45,993 bases of DNA, taken from positions 1-45,993 of the forward strand of contig JAGCGL010000036.1 in NCBI GenBank assembly GCA_017649605.1, read 5' to 3'. Position numbers and translations under genes: made by a program. The notes under the pieces are model-generated. The model was not told the origin of the DNA. It saw only the letters and a program-made list of their open reading frames with translations, and did not search any database. Below, in pieces: positions 27,505 to 35,547 of this stretch. This DNA comes from Spirochaetia bacterium. GTDB lineage: Bacteria; Spirochaetota; Spirochaetia; CADAEX01. The first letter of the stretch is position 1; each line of letters starts with the position of its first letter.

Positions 27505-28095
27505 TTGAGAAAAACGCTATTGTTCTGCCTTGTTGCCGTGCTGTTTATGTATGTGGGTTACACTGCCAAGACCATTGTTGATGACCGCAACAAGCCCCAG
27601 TCGTCAGAAGAAATAGAGGAAAAGCTGTTTGACAGCTATGACTCAATTCTGGATTCAGGAGCTGGCTTTATAAGCGACAACATGATATTTGTCCCATATG
27701 AATATGTCAAAAAGTTCAAAAGCGAGAGGATTGATATCCCATGCCACACATCAGAATTAGGCTGGTGCCTTTTCGGCCTCTCCAAAGAGGGAAGAGACCT
27801 TGAGGAGATAAATATTCCTGCATATGTGGAGGGCAAACCCGTTGTCTGCCTTATGGCAGGAGCTTTCTTCCACTGCCCTAACCTAGTCAGAGTTACTGTC
27901 CCCGACACAATACGCTGCGCATTCAAATATGTATTCGCCTACTGTCCCAAGCTTAAGAGTATCACCAGCACCGGAGATTTCTTCGACGCAGTGGGCGGCG
28001 TAAATAGTCCGATATTCGCCGAGTGCAATGTCAGCGAGTGGAACTACTCGGACGGCCTTGATGTGGAATTCAGCTTTGCTCCCATGGCGGAGTAA
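27505..28095 (+). CDS. Exported or membrane-anchored small LRR_5-like protein
   Basis: A 196-residue protein starting with TTG; GGAGGG ends 4 nt upstream. Residues about 3-20 are hydrophobic (signal peptide or anchor), followed by a charged linker. The second half has one or two repeats in the BspA style (INIPAYVEGKPVVCLMAGAF, then HCPNLVRVTVPDTIR and YCPKLKSI). It is divergent from the XRE regulator and possibly controlled by it. It differs from the large LRR proteins further right in having a secretion signal. The function is unknown. Confidence 0.65.
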   Translation: MRKTLLFCLVAVLFMYVGYTAKTIVDDRNKPQSSEEIEEKLFDSYDSILDSGAGFISDNMIFVPYEYVKKFKSERIDIPCHTSELGWCLFGLSKEGRDLEEINIPAYVEGKPVVCLMAGAFFHCPNLVRVTVPDTIRCAFKYVFAYCPKLKSITSTGDFFDAVGGVNSPIFAECNVSEWNYSDGLDVEFSFAPMAE

Positions 28096-28120
28096 GGTAA
28101 AAAATTATAAGGAGTAAAAA

Positions 28121-28507
28121 ATGGGTTTACTAAACAGTATTCTGGGAAACGCAAGTTCAGTTTCCGTGGATGAAGTCAAGAAGGAATGGGGCAAAATCCT
28201 GGCACAGGACGAGGAGATCACTGTAGCCTACAAGGTTGTAAGGGACTACATCATCCTGACCCCTAAACGGATTATCTTTATCGACGTGAAGGGCCTTTCG
28301 GGCAAGAAGATCTGCATCAACTCGGTTCCATACCGTAAGATCTCAAGTTTCTCTGTTCAGACAGCAGGAATGATGGATCTCAACGCAGAGCTTGTAATAT
28401 GCATCCCTGGCATGCCGCTGCCGCTCACATACACCTTCGACAAGAACATCAACATCTACGAAGTACAGGCAGTGTTGGCCGACGCAATAGCAGCTGCGGA
28501 GAAATGA
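28121..28507 (+). CDS. Bacterial PH-domain protein (bPH_1 type)
   Basis: A 128-residue protein that resembles the YvbH-like bacterial PH domain (PF08000): EEITVAYKVVRDYIILTPKRIIFIDV followed by KKICINSVPYRKISSFSVQTAG and a C-terminal helix. These domains form ring-like oligomers and are poorly understood. There is no signal peptide or membrane segment. AAGGAG precedes the ATG, and the next gene begins 4 nt downstream. Confidence 0.8.
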   Translation: MGLLNSILGNASSVSVDEVKKEWGKILAQDEEITVAYKVVRDYIILTPKRIIFIDVKGLSGKKICINSVPYRKISSFSVQTAGMMDLNAELVICIPGMPLPLTYTFDKNINIYEVQAVLADAIAAAEK

Positions 28508-28511
28508 CAGT

Positions 28512-28787
28512 ATGGGATTCTTCAACTCAGAGAAAGGCAAGACAGCCGAACTTAAGGAAGAATTGAAGCACAAGACCGACAAGGAGCTGGAGGAGATTGC
28601 AAATGCACCTGCGCGCACATCCTTCTTCGGCTTCTCGAGCGGCCGTGCAAAGCAGCTTCAGGTAGCAGCTTTCGAGCTGCTGCGGGAACGCAGGAACAAG
28701 CCTACAAAGAAATGCCCGTACTGTGCCGAGTCCATCCCCCGGGAGGCTATTGTGTGCAAGTTCTGCGGGCGCGAGTTAAAGGAGTAA
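28512..28787 (+). CDS. Small zinc-ribbon protein
   Basis: A 91-residue protein with a charged helical N-terminal half (KTAELKEELKHKTDKELEEI). A C-terminal zinc ribbon formed by two CxxC pairs follows (CPYCAESIPREAIVCKFCG). There is no membrane segment. It sits between the PH-domain gene and a small membrane protein gene with gaps of 3-4 nt, so the three are translated from one mRNA. The function is unknown. Confidence 0.75.
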   Translation: MGFFNSEKGKTAELKEELKHKTDKELEEIANAPARTSFFGFSSGRAKQLQVAAFELLRERRNKPTKKCPYCAESIPREAIVCKFCGRELKE

Positions 28788-28790
28788 AAA

Positions 28791-29048
28791 ATGAAAGCAA
28801 CAAAAATCATCCACAAGATTGTGTTCACTATCGTGGCAATCGTATTATTTGTGACAGCATTCCAGATCTTCGAGAAGCTCAAGGTATATGGCCTTAGCAT
28901 CGCATCAATCCAGTCAAAGGGCGGGAATACCCTGTGGGAAGCTTATTATCAGCAGGTGGGCTATGTCTATATCTGCCTGGCCGAATTCATGAAGTTTATC
29001 TCCGCCGGTATTTCTGGAATCATCCTATGCATCACTTACAAGGAGTGA
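28791..29048 (+). CDS. Small membrane protein
   Basis: An 85-residue protein with two hydrophobic segments (about 8-30 and 55-80) joined by a short polar loop. I do not recognise it. It starts 3 nt after the zinc-ribbon gene with GGAG upstream. It is part of the small-gene operon led by the PH-domain protein. Confidence 0.6.
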   Translation: MKATKIIHKIVFTIVAIVLFVTAFQIFEKLKVYGLSIASIQSKGGNTLWEAYYQQVGYVYICLAEFMKFISAGISGIILCITYKE

Positions 29049-29056
29049 AGCCGATT

Positions 29057-29197
29057 ATGCCTATATACAAACGTATTTGTGATAACGTTTGGGTGACAGC
29101 ACTTTTAGCTGCGGGAATGTGGGTTCTTTTCCTTTGGCAGGCATGGATTCTATGCGGACGCATCCTTTATTTAGTATCCAGAACAGGAATAAGGTGA
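29057..29197 (+). CDS. 46-residue single-pass membrane protein
   Basis: A short reading frame beginning at the ATG 8 nt after the preceding stop, with AGGAG at 29041-29045. Residues about 10-40 are hydrophobic (VWVTALLAAGMWVLFLWQAW, then a second short stretch). Size and position suggest a real small gene in the same operon, but nothing else supports it. Confidence 0.45.
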   Translation: MPIYKRICDNVWVTALLAAGMWVLFLWQAWILCGRILYLVSRTGIR

Positions 29198-29229
29198 CTG
29201 ATAAAACTTCTGCCCTATTTCAATTGATA

Positions 29230-29238
29230 TGTTATAAT
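29230..29238 (+). promoter_or_regulatory. Extended -10 promoter of the 29272 gene
   Basis: TG at 29230-29231 followed by TATAAT at 29233-29238 forms an extended -10 element about 33 nt before the ATG. An AGGAGA site lies between. No convincing -35 is visible. Confidence 0.4.
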
Positions 29239-29271
29239 TAAATTAACAATTATTCTCAGGAGATAGCATTA

Positions 29272-30189
29272 ATGAAAAAAGCAATCAAAGAGCGTATACT
29301 GCCGTTCTTCAAGAAAAATTTGATTATCGCCCTGATCGTCATCATGGTGATTGTAGGTTTATCAGTTTCCAAGCTTAACGTAAATACTGTGGACAAACTG
29401 GTCTCAGACACAGCCACTACATTCATAACAGTAAGCATAATAAAAGGTGGCGCCGATCTGATAGAGGGCTCCACTATCTTAGGGGTTGAAGTGGGCGATG
29501 TGGTCCAGCCAGTACTGGATGCGGTAGAACTTGTGTGGAAGTTCCTGATAGGTGCACTGGCTTTCTGGGGATGCATGAAGCTCTTTCTCACTTTGCCAGC
29601 ATACATTGCATTAGTGCTGCTGGCTCTAGCTCTTGTTGCCTATATTACGAACAGGAAGATGGGCAGGTTCATCATGTTCTGCTCCTTTGTATGCAGTCTG
29701 ATTCCGTTCATCATATTCGGAACAGGATTGATAATCAATCTCAGCACAGAGCCGTTGAGGGCCGATGCCCAGCAGCATTTTGACAGAGTGGCGACAATAT
29801 TCGACATGAGCGGTTTGGAACGTGGGATGATGGAAGAGGAAGAGAAAACTATGCAGAATAATGATGAGGAACACTGGTACGACTGGGTTACACGCCCCTT
29901 TAAGTCGGCAACAATCATCATTTCACAGACAAAGAGGAACATCACCTTCTTCACCCAAAAAGCAAAGGAGATAATCGATAAAAGTCCTTACATAATGAGC
30001 AACCTGGTCAACGGCACCTGGAAGTACATTGTGGTCCTGCTGATGAACTCAATCCTTATACCCGGGTTGCTGTTCCTGTTCTTCTATAAACTGGGCAAGT
30101 CCATGCAGCCAGATGAAGAGGATAAGCAGATCATAGTCCAGGCCATGCTCCCAGAACCGGCCGAAACCAAGCTGATTACTGCAAATTAA
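29272..30189 (+). CDS. Polytopic membrane protein of unknown function
   Basis: A 305-residue protein with about five to six hydrophobic segments (near 15-35, 85-110, 110-126, 130-155 and 245-268). A polar stretch of about 80 residues (EEEEKTMQNNDEEHWYDWV and following) lies between the fourth and last segments. No family is recognised and no catalytic motif seen. It is transcribed alone from its own promoter. Confidence 0.65.
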   Translation: MKKAIKERILPFFKKNLIIALIVIMVIVGLSVSKLNVNTVDKLVSDTATTFITVSIIKGGADLIEGSTILGVEVGDVVQPVLDAVELVWKFLIGALAFWGCMKLFLTLPAYIALVLLALALVAYITNRKMGRFIMFCSFVCSLIPFIIFGTGLIINLSTEPLRADAQQHFDRVATIFDMSGLERGMMEEEEKTMQNNDEEHWYDWVTRPFKSATIIISQTKRNITFFTQKAKEIIDKSPYIMSNLVNGTWKYIVVLLMNSILIPGLLFLFFYKLGKSMQPDEEDKQIIVQAMLPEPAETKLITAN

Positions 30190-30254
30190 ATAAAGAAATT
30201 ACTAAGATACTATTTGATATAGTTTTTTACCAGTATTTTTGATATAAATAATTG

Positions 30255-31094
30255 ATGCAAAGAAAGCTTTTCTGCGAAATAAACAGAACGTGCTACAGGA
30301 TTTCCCTTGCAAAGGAAATCCTGCGCCGTAATCTAAAAGACCTATTCAGCGGTCAGAAAATAGCCCGGGAAAGATCTGGCGAGACACTCCCTGTGATTGT
30401 AAAGAGCCACAGCTCAATACTTCTGCGCAAGCTGCATGGGGTCGACATCCGGCTCCAGGAGAACAAGGTGACCAACATCATGCTGGCCTGCTCAAAAATC
30501 AATGGGCTTATCATTCATCCGGGGGAGGTTTTCTCTTTCTGGAAGATGATAGGAAACCCCACAAAAAGAGCGGGCTATAAAGAGGGACTTGTTATAAGCA
30601 AGAACAACCTGTCCAAGGGATATGGTGGAGGGCTGTGCCAACTGGCCAACATGATACACTGGCTTATCCTCAACAGCCCGCTTACTGTCATAGAACTGCA
30701 CCACCATTCAGATGCCCTTTTCCCCGACGACAGGCGACGTGTCCCCTTCGGCACAGGGACATCGGTGGCATTCAACAGCGTCGATTACCGGTTCAAGAAC
30801 ACAACCGATCAGGATGTCCAGCTTTTAGTATGGTGCGAGGACGGTGACTTGTGCGGCGAGCTCAGGACCACCCGCGAGTTCCCTAACCGGTACCGGCTTT
30901 CGGAGGAGAACCATCACTTCAGGAAAGAGAACGGTAAATTTTATAGGATAAGCCAGGTCTACAGGACTACAATCGACAGGCAGACAGGAAAGGAAATACA
31001 GATAGAGCTGATCCTGAACAATCATTCTGAGGTCATCTACGATTACAGCCTTATACCGAAAGATCAGATAAAGGACAGCCCCGATGATGCTTGA
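30255..31094 (+). CDS. VanW-family protein
   Basis: A 279-residue protein with the VanW core: VTNIMLACSKINGLIIHPGEVFSFW, then GGGLCQLANMIHWL, LHHHSDALFPDDRRRVPFGTG and NTTDQDVQL. VanW proteins take their name from a vancomycin-resistance cluster; their biochemical role is still unclear. There is no obvious signal peptide. The ATG follows TATAAA by 6 nt, with no ribosome-binding site. Its end overlaps the adenylating enzyme gene by 11 nt, so VanW, the DltA-like and the DltC-like proteins form one operon. Confidence 0.88.
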   Translation: MQRKLFCEINRTCYRISLAKEILRRNLKDLFSGQKIARERSGETLPVIVKSHSSILLRKLHGVDIRLQENKVTNIMLACSKINGLIIHPGEVFSFWKMIGNPTKRAGYKEGLVISKNNLSKGYGGGLCQLANMIHWLILNSPLTVIELHHHSDALFPDDRRRVPFGTGTSVAFNSVDYRFKNTTDQDVQLLVWCEDGDLCGELRTTREFPNRYRLSEENHHFRKENGKFYRISQVYRTTIDRQTGKEIQIELILNNHSEVIYDYSLIPKDQIKDSPDDA

Positions 31095-32412
31095 GAAGAT
31101 TGCTGAAAGCGTAGAAAAATACCCATTGCGGACTGCCTACAAAGTCGGAGGGGAAAGCATAACCTACCGAGAACTGTGGGAAAAGGCCAATGCCAAAGCA
31201 GAGCAACTGCGTGAAGAGGGAAAAAGGCCTATCATCCTATACGACACCAAGGAGATAGATACATTTACTACTATCGTCGCATGTCTTTTAGCAGGGCGCC
31301 CTTATGTTCCCATAAACCGCACTACCCCACCCGAGCGAGTGGAAGAGATAACCAAAGCTATACAAACCTCTGACATCGCGGAGGACACTGCATATATCAT
31401 CTTCACTTCCGGGAGTACTGGAAAACCCAAGGGAGTGCCTATATCGGTAGAAAACTTGGACAATTTTGCATGGTGGATAAGCGGCCTGAGACCGCTGTCA
31501 GAATATGCGGGCTGCAATGTGCTGAACCAGGCAAGTTTCAGCTTCGACCTGAGCGTGGCAGATATGTACTATTCCCTCTGCAACAGCCATTCTCTGATAG
31601 AGATGGATTTAGACGTTACAGAGGAATACAGCGACATAGTCCCCCTGTTCTCGCGGGAGAAAATCAATGTGGCGATGCTTACCCCCACCTTCACACGGCT
31701 TTGTCTGCTGGATGAAAGCTTTAGCGCGGAGAAGTGCCCGGAACTGAAATGCATCTATTCCTGCGGCGAGCTGCTGGATAAAAAGACAACCAGCAAGCTG
31801 ATGGCGCGGTTCCCCAGCCTTAAGCTGATCAATGCATACGGCCCCACCGAAGCCACATCTGCTGTGTCAGGGATAGTGATAACCGAGGCCATGCTGCAGG
31901 ATGACAGACCGCTTCCTGTGGGCGACATGAGGACAAATGCTGTTGATATTGTAATTGATGATGGCGAGATTGTGCTCAAGGGCAAGAGTGTTTCCCCTGG
32001 ATATCTTGGTAGCCTTGCCGGCGGTTTCTTCTCGGAGGACGGACGGCAATGCTATAGAACTGGCGACCTGGGTTATATTTACGACGGCATGCTCTACTGC
32101 ACTGGGCGCAAGGACAGCCAGGTTAAATACAACGGCTACCGGATTGAGCTTATGGATATAGAGAATAATATCATCAGTATCCCTGGGGTGCAGGAGTGTG
32201 CGGTAATCGCAAAATATACCGAGAGCAATACAGTTAAAACTATCAAAGCTTTTGTCACTGCCGAAACAAAGAAACTCAATCCTGTATATATAAGAAATGA
32301 GCTGAGCAAAAAGATTCCGGGATATATGATACCCCGCACAATAGAAATACTTGACAGGCTGCCGGTGAACCAGAACGGCAAAATCGACAGGAAGGCGTTG
32401 ACTGAATTATGA
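31084..32412 (+). CDS. DltA-like D-alanine-activating enzyme (AMP-binding)
   Basis: A 442-residue adenylation enzyme: IIFTSGSTGKPKG (about 105-117), NAYGPTEATSAV (250-261), YRTGDLG and the C-terminal NQNGKIDRKAL with the catalytic lysine. It most resembles DltA, which loads D-alanine onto a carrier protein. The YSCGELL segment places a cysteine (Cys227) where DltA has the residue reported to select D-alanine (alignment by eye). It overlaps vanW by 11 nt and the carrier gene by 4 nt. DltB and DltD are absent from the window. An adenylation domain for another amino acid is the alternative. Confidence 0.82.
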   Translation: MMLEKIAESVEKYPLRTAYKVGGESITYRELWEKANAKAEQLREEGKRPIILYDTKEIDTFTTIVACLLAGRPYVPINRTTPPERVEEITKAIQTSDIAEDTAYIIFTSGSTGKPKGVPISVENLDNFAWWISGLRPLSEYAGCNVLNQASFSFDLSVADMYYSLCNSHSLIEMDLDVTEEYSDIVPLFSREKINVAMLTPTFTRLCLLDESFSAEKCPELKCIYSCGELLDKKTTSKLMARFPSLKLINAYGPTEATSAVSGIVITEAMLQDDRPLPVGDMRTNAVDIVIDDGEIVLKGKSVSPGYLGSLAGGFFSEDGRQCYRTGDLGYIYDGMLYCTGRKDSQVKYNGYRIELMDIENNIISIPGVQECAVIAKYTESNTVKTIKAFVTAETKKLNPVYIRNELSKKIPGYMIPRTIEILDRLPVNQNGKIDRKALTEL

Positions 32413-32636
32413 TAGATGTACAGAAACTTCTTTACGATATCTGCGAGGACAAGAGAGTGTATGAGGATGGCATAGACCTGATAGATTCAGGCATCCTGGA
32501 CTCGTATGCGTTCATCGAGCTTTTCTCTCGCCTCGAGGACTACGGAATTATCCTGCACCCCACCCGCATAGACAGAACAAAGCTGCACACTGTACACGGT
32601 ATCGAAGAGCTTATCAAGCAGAGCAACCAGGCGTGA
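32409..32636 (+). CDS. DltC-like acyl/aminoacyl carrier protein
   Basis: A 75-residue acidic helical carrier protein. Ser32 in GILDSYAFIEL is the expected phosphopantetheine attachment site, matching LDS in DltC. It would accept the aminoacyl group from the upstream DltA-like enzyme, whose gene it overlaps by 4 nt. It marks the last GC-balanced gene before the AT-rich island. Confidence 0.82.
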   Translation: MIDVQKLLYDICEDKRVYEDGIDLIDSGILDSYAFIELFSRLEDYGIILHPTRIDRTKLHTVHGIEELIKQSNQA

Positions 32637-32647
32637 TGCGAACTTTG

Positions 32648-32677
32648 TTGACATAATGTTTAGCTGAGAAGTATAAT
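32648..32677 (+). promoter_or_regulatory. Consensus promoter of the AT-rich membrane cassette
   Basis: TTGACA (32648-32653), an 18-bp spacer and TATAAT (32672-32677) match the sigma-70 consensus at all twelve positions. The first gene starts 23 nt downstream. A second TATAAT at 32691-32696 is only 4 nt before that ATG and may be fortuitous. Confidence 0.7.
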
Positions 32678-32700
32678 ATTTAACAATAGATATAATAATT

Positions 32701-33183
32701 ATGTTTAAAGATATATACAATTGGATTACAGCCATATCAACTTTTTGTGCATTCTGTGTTGCCTGGTACCAACTTAATAAAATAAAGAGAACAGAATCCA
32801 GCCGCTTCCTACTTGAATTAAGAGAGTCTTTTAGCGAAGAAAAAAGATGGAAGATACATTGTGCTATAAAGAACAATACCACTACTGATGCTATTTATCT
32901 TCAAGAAAACAAAGCAGATGTCGATGACTACTTAGGATTGCTGGAAATCTGCGAAGAAATGCTAGAAAGGAAAACATTATCATTGGATTCATTCAAGAAC
33001 TTTTATCACTACCGGTTAAAGTACATCTTGAGAAATGATTTCATGATTAAAAAGCTTTTAGATGATGATATTTCTTATTGGCCAAAGCTTTACAAACTGA
33101 TGAATCGTTTTCCAGATCTGAAAGATACTTATTATAAAACGCAGGAGCAAATTTTATTTTGGGAGAGAATAGAAGATGTGTGA
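32701..33183 (+). CDS. Membrane-anchored protein, first gene of the ExbBD-like cassette
   Basis: A 160-residue protein with one N-terminal membrane segment (about 7-25). A soluble, charged, mostly helical domain follows (RESFSEEKRWKIHCAIKN, then DVDDYLGLLEICEEMLERKT and FYHYRLKYILRNDF). It vaguely resembles DUF4760-type proteins, but I cannot confirm this. The base composition is AT-rich like the following genes. It has no clear Shine-Dalgarno site. Its end overlaps the next gene by 8 nt, indicating coupled translation. Confidence 0.7.
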   Translation: MFKDIYNWITAISTFCAFCVAWYQLNKIKRTESSRFLLELRESFSEEKRWKIHCAIKNNTTTDAIYLQENKADVDDYLGLLEICEEMLERKTLSLDSFKNFYHYRLKYILRNDFMIKKLLDDDISYWPKLYKLMNRFPDLKDTYYKTQEQILFWERIEDV

Positions 33184-33880
33184 AGAAAGAAATGATAAAA
33201 ACAAAGGGAGTTTTGTAATATCTCTGTTTTGGGGTCTATTAGCAATTAGCATCAGTATCTACTTTTTTAAATGGGTGCTTAATGATATTTTTTATTATAT
33301 CGTTATAATTGCTGATTTTAAAGGAATTGAATGGCTTGCTTCTGTATTAAACGTAATTTGCTATATTTTTACAACAATTGTTTTTTTAATAATCTTTAAA
33401 AATATATTAAATTATGGATTAAAAATAAGCAATCTCTATGGAAATCAGTTTGGACATTGGGTAGAAGAACTAAAAGAAAAAAACCGACATCTTAGTACAA
33501 TAAAAAAAATTAAACATTCTTATCCCCCAGAAGAAGCAGAAAAGAAATTAAATGAACTTTATGAAGCTTATTCAGAGGATAATTATTCAAAAATTAAACT
33601 GATAGAAATAGAAGTAGCCATCAAAAATACAGAAATAAAAACTAGTATCTTATGGAGTATTATTCCAGCATTATTAGTATTAATAGTCTTATTAGTTATT
33701 TCAGATGATTTATCATCACTCGATAGATTTGATCAAATATTTATTGCAATATTTATTGCTTCTAGTATTATTATAACAATTGCCTTTATAATTGATTATC
33801 TTGATGGTGCAAAAAGAAAAAAATTATCTTTAAAAGCAAAAGATCCAAATAAACAAAAATCTGAGGAAGAAAAACAATAA
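33176..33880 (+). CDS. Four-segment membrane protein with central helical domain
   Basis: A 234-residue protein that I do not recognise. Two hydrophobic segments (about 12-45 and 52-78) are followed by a charged helical region of about 75 residues (EELKEKNRHLSTIKKIKHSY to IEVAIKNTEIKTS). Two more hydrophobic segments (about 158-176 and 185-207) and a lysine-rich tail follow. Lysine codons are almost all AAA and base composition is far more AT-rich than in the genes left of 32640. It is the second gene of the cassette. Confidence 0.7.
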   Translation: MCEERNDKNKGSFVISLFWGLLAISISIYFFKWVLNDIFYYIVIIADFKGIEWLASVLNVICYIFTTIVFLIIFKNILNYGLKISNLYGNQFGHWVEELKEKNRHLSTIKKIKHSYPPEEAEKKLNELYEAYSEDNYSKIKLIEIEVAIKNTEIKTSILWSIIPALLVLIVLLVISDDLSSLDRFDQIFIAIFIASSIIITIAFIIDYLDGAKRKKLSLKAKDPNKQKSEEEKQ

Positions 33881-33927
33881 TCATATATTTTTGATTGATA
33901 GATTATTTTGAATATGGGGTACTAATA

Positions 33928-34530
33928 ATGGATGAAATAATAAAAAATATCTGTGAGGTGCTTAGCAAATCTCTTAATATTATTATACTTATAGCTGGAA
34001 TTGGAGAATTAGTTCTTCTTTGCATCTCATGGCATAAACTATATAAATCCAAGAATGCTTTTATGAAACTATCCAAGGCCACAACAAAAGAAGTTAGGGA
34101 CAAACAGGTAGATCATACAAGTACAAAAACTACCATAACAGTAATAAAGCTAGATTGGGCTGCTTTTGATAAATTAAAAGAAGAATACCAGTCAATTAAT
34201 GGAACATACTCAATTTATTCCCTAATTATTCAATTGTTTACTCTATTGGGTATCCTTGGAACCGTTGCAGGGTTATTCATTGCAATGCAAAACTGGTCTG
34301 ATTTAAGCAAGGCCACAGATATGTATAATGGAATAAAATTTGCTCTTTCTTCAACAGTATTAGGTATTATTTTTGCTGTTATATATAAGATTTTTGATAT
34401 CGTATTATGCTCACAATACATTAATTACATTGATGATGAGATTGAACGATTTGATAAAAACTATTCAGAAGCAAAAGATTCTTTAATAACCAACAATTCC
34501 AATATTCACGAGGTTGTTTCAGGTGAATAA
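33928..34530 (+). CDS. ExbB/TolQ/MotA-family proton-channel-like protein
   Basis: A 200-residue protein with three membrane segments (about 17-35, 97-119, 137-160), the ExbB/TolQ topology. TM2 contains FTLLGILGTVAGLFIAM and TM3 ALSSTVLGIIFAVIY, matching the family signature including the pore-lining threonines in both helices. In ExbB, TolQ and MotA such subunits form a pentamer that passes ions around a dimeric partner. The ATG at 33928 is preferred over a TTG at 33895 because GGGG lies about 8 nt upstream. It overlaps the ExbD-like gene by 8 nt. The long loop between TM1 and TM2 (about 60 residues) would be cytoplasmic. Confidence 0.8.
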   Translation: MDEIIKNICEVLSKSLNIIILIAGIGELVLLCISWHKLYKSKNAFMKLSKATTKEVRDKQVDHTSTKTTITVIKLDWAAFDKLKEEYQSINGTYSIYSLIIQLFTLLGILGTVAGLFIAMQNWSDLSKATDMYNGIKFALSSTVLGIIFAVIYKIFDIVLCSQYINYIDDEIERFDKNYSEAKDSLITNNSNIHEVVSGE

Positions 34531-35077
34531 GCGGAAAAGAAGTTTTACTGAAGAAATTAACTTAACTCCCCTTCTGGATGCCTTATTTTCTATATTATTT
34601 ATTGTTATGTTATCTGGAACTCAAAGTGAAAGAGTTATGCAAGAAGAGGCGACAAAACAACTTAATTCATCAGTGTCGGCACTAGAAGAAAATAATCAGC
34701 AGCTCAAAAATGACATTAAAACCTTACAAAATATAAATACAACCATAAAGATGTTCGAGGCAGATGCAATAATTATCACCCTAGAGAATATAAATGAAGA
34801 TGGGAGATATAAATTAAAATCTTTTGTTGGACAAAATAAAGAACCTTTTTTTGATGATCTGGATCTTGGTTCGGATATCCAATTAATAGAAGATTCAATA
34901 CCTAGAAAAATTGGGCTGACCATTGGAGAATCAAAATCAAGAAGACCAGTATATATTGTTTTTCATTGCGATATTAAAAACATTCTTACCAAAGAATTAT
35001 TTTCCATTAGGAATATGCTTGAAACATTAGAAAATGAACATAGCGAAGTTTTTTGCAAAATAGTTGAAGAGGAGTAA
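34523..35077 (+). CDS. ExbD/TolR-like stator protein with coiled coil
   Basis: A 184-residue protein. The N terminus EEINLTPLLDALFSILFIVML (split here as EEINLTPLLDA and LFSILFIVML) is the ExbD/TolR signature, with the ion-carrying aspartate at residue 19 inside the single membrane helix. A coiled coil (about 35-75, ALEENNQQLKNDIKTLQNIN) and a C-terminal alpha/beta domain (about 80-184) follow. The C-terminal domain does not look like the standard ExbD fold. Start GTG at 34523 is preferred to TTG at 34514 because GAGG at 34510-34513 then has normal spacing. It follows the ExbB-like gene with overlap, the usual pairing. Confidence 0.78.
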   Translation: MNKRKRSFTEEINLTPLLDALFSILFIVMLSGTQSERVMQEEATKQLNSSVSALEENNQQLKNDIKTLQNINTTIKMFEADAIIITLENINEDGRYKLKSFVGQNKEPFFDDLDLGSDIQLIEDSIPRKIGLTIGESKSRRPVYIVFHCDIKNILTKELFSIRNMLETLENEHSEVFCKIVEEE

Positions 35078-35079
35078 TT

Positions 35080-35523
35080 ATGAGTATAGTTTTTTGTATT
35101 GTCGCTGGAATTATTTTTCTTATTACTAGTATTATTTTAAATATAGTATCCAGAAAACCAATAAGAGCTTTTTTTGAAACTATTCTATTAATTATTATTT
35201 TAATATTAATTATTGGATGGGGATTTGGTGGCGGCAAAGGCAAAGAAATATTAAACGGAAGCAAGCGACAAGTTGAACAAACACTCAAAGAAGATGATCC
35301 ATTTGAAAACCAAAAGGAAATTATTATTCAACTTAACGGCTCTAACATTACCATAAACAATAATATAGTTGACTCTGAAGAACAATTAAAAGAATATGCA
35401 AAAAAATATTATAATGGAACACGAAAATTCAAATTAAATGGGGAAGAAGGATTATACAGCAATTATAAACTTGTGAAAAAAGTTTTTAAAGAACTTGCAA
35501 TTCCTTTAGACGAAGAGAATTAA
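35080..35523 (+). CDS. Two-segment membrane protein with ExbD-periplasmic-like domain
   Basis: A 147-residue protein. Two hydrophobic segments (about 2-23 and 33-52) are joined by a short basic loop. The C-terminal 70 residues run EIIIQLNGSNITINNNIV, then ENEEQL-type helix, FKLNGEEGLYSNYKLVKKVF and KELAIPL. This pattern (strand, NG turn, strand, helix, strand, helix with a final GI/IP) is that of the ExbD/TolR periplasmic domain, but the Asp-bearing TM helix of ExbD is missing. The same domain recurs in the next gene. GGAG lies 6 nt before the ATG. Confidence 0.6.
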   Translation: MSIVFCIVAGIIFLITSIILNIVSRKPIRAFFETILLIIILILIIGWGFGGGKGKEILNGSKRQVEQTLKEDDPFENQKEIIIQLNGSNITINNNIVDSEEQLKEYAKKYYNGTRKFKLNGEEGLYSNYKLVKKVFKELAIPLDEEN

Positions 35524-35547
35524 GTTCTAGTTTTGTTGGACGATGAT

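Noticed and set aside
33928-35077. Flagellar motor stator MotA/MotB
   Set aside because: Spirochaetes have a motAB pair, but the three-helix protein and the NLTPLLD motif fit ExbB/ExbD, and no OmpA-like peptidoglycan-binding domain is present.
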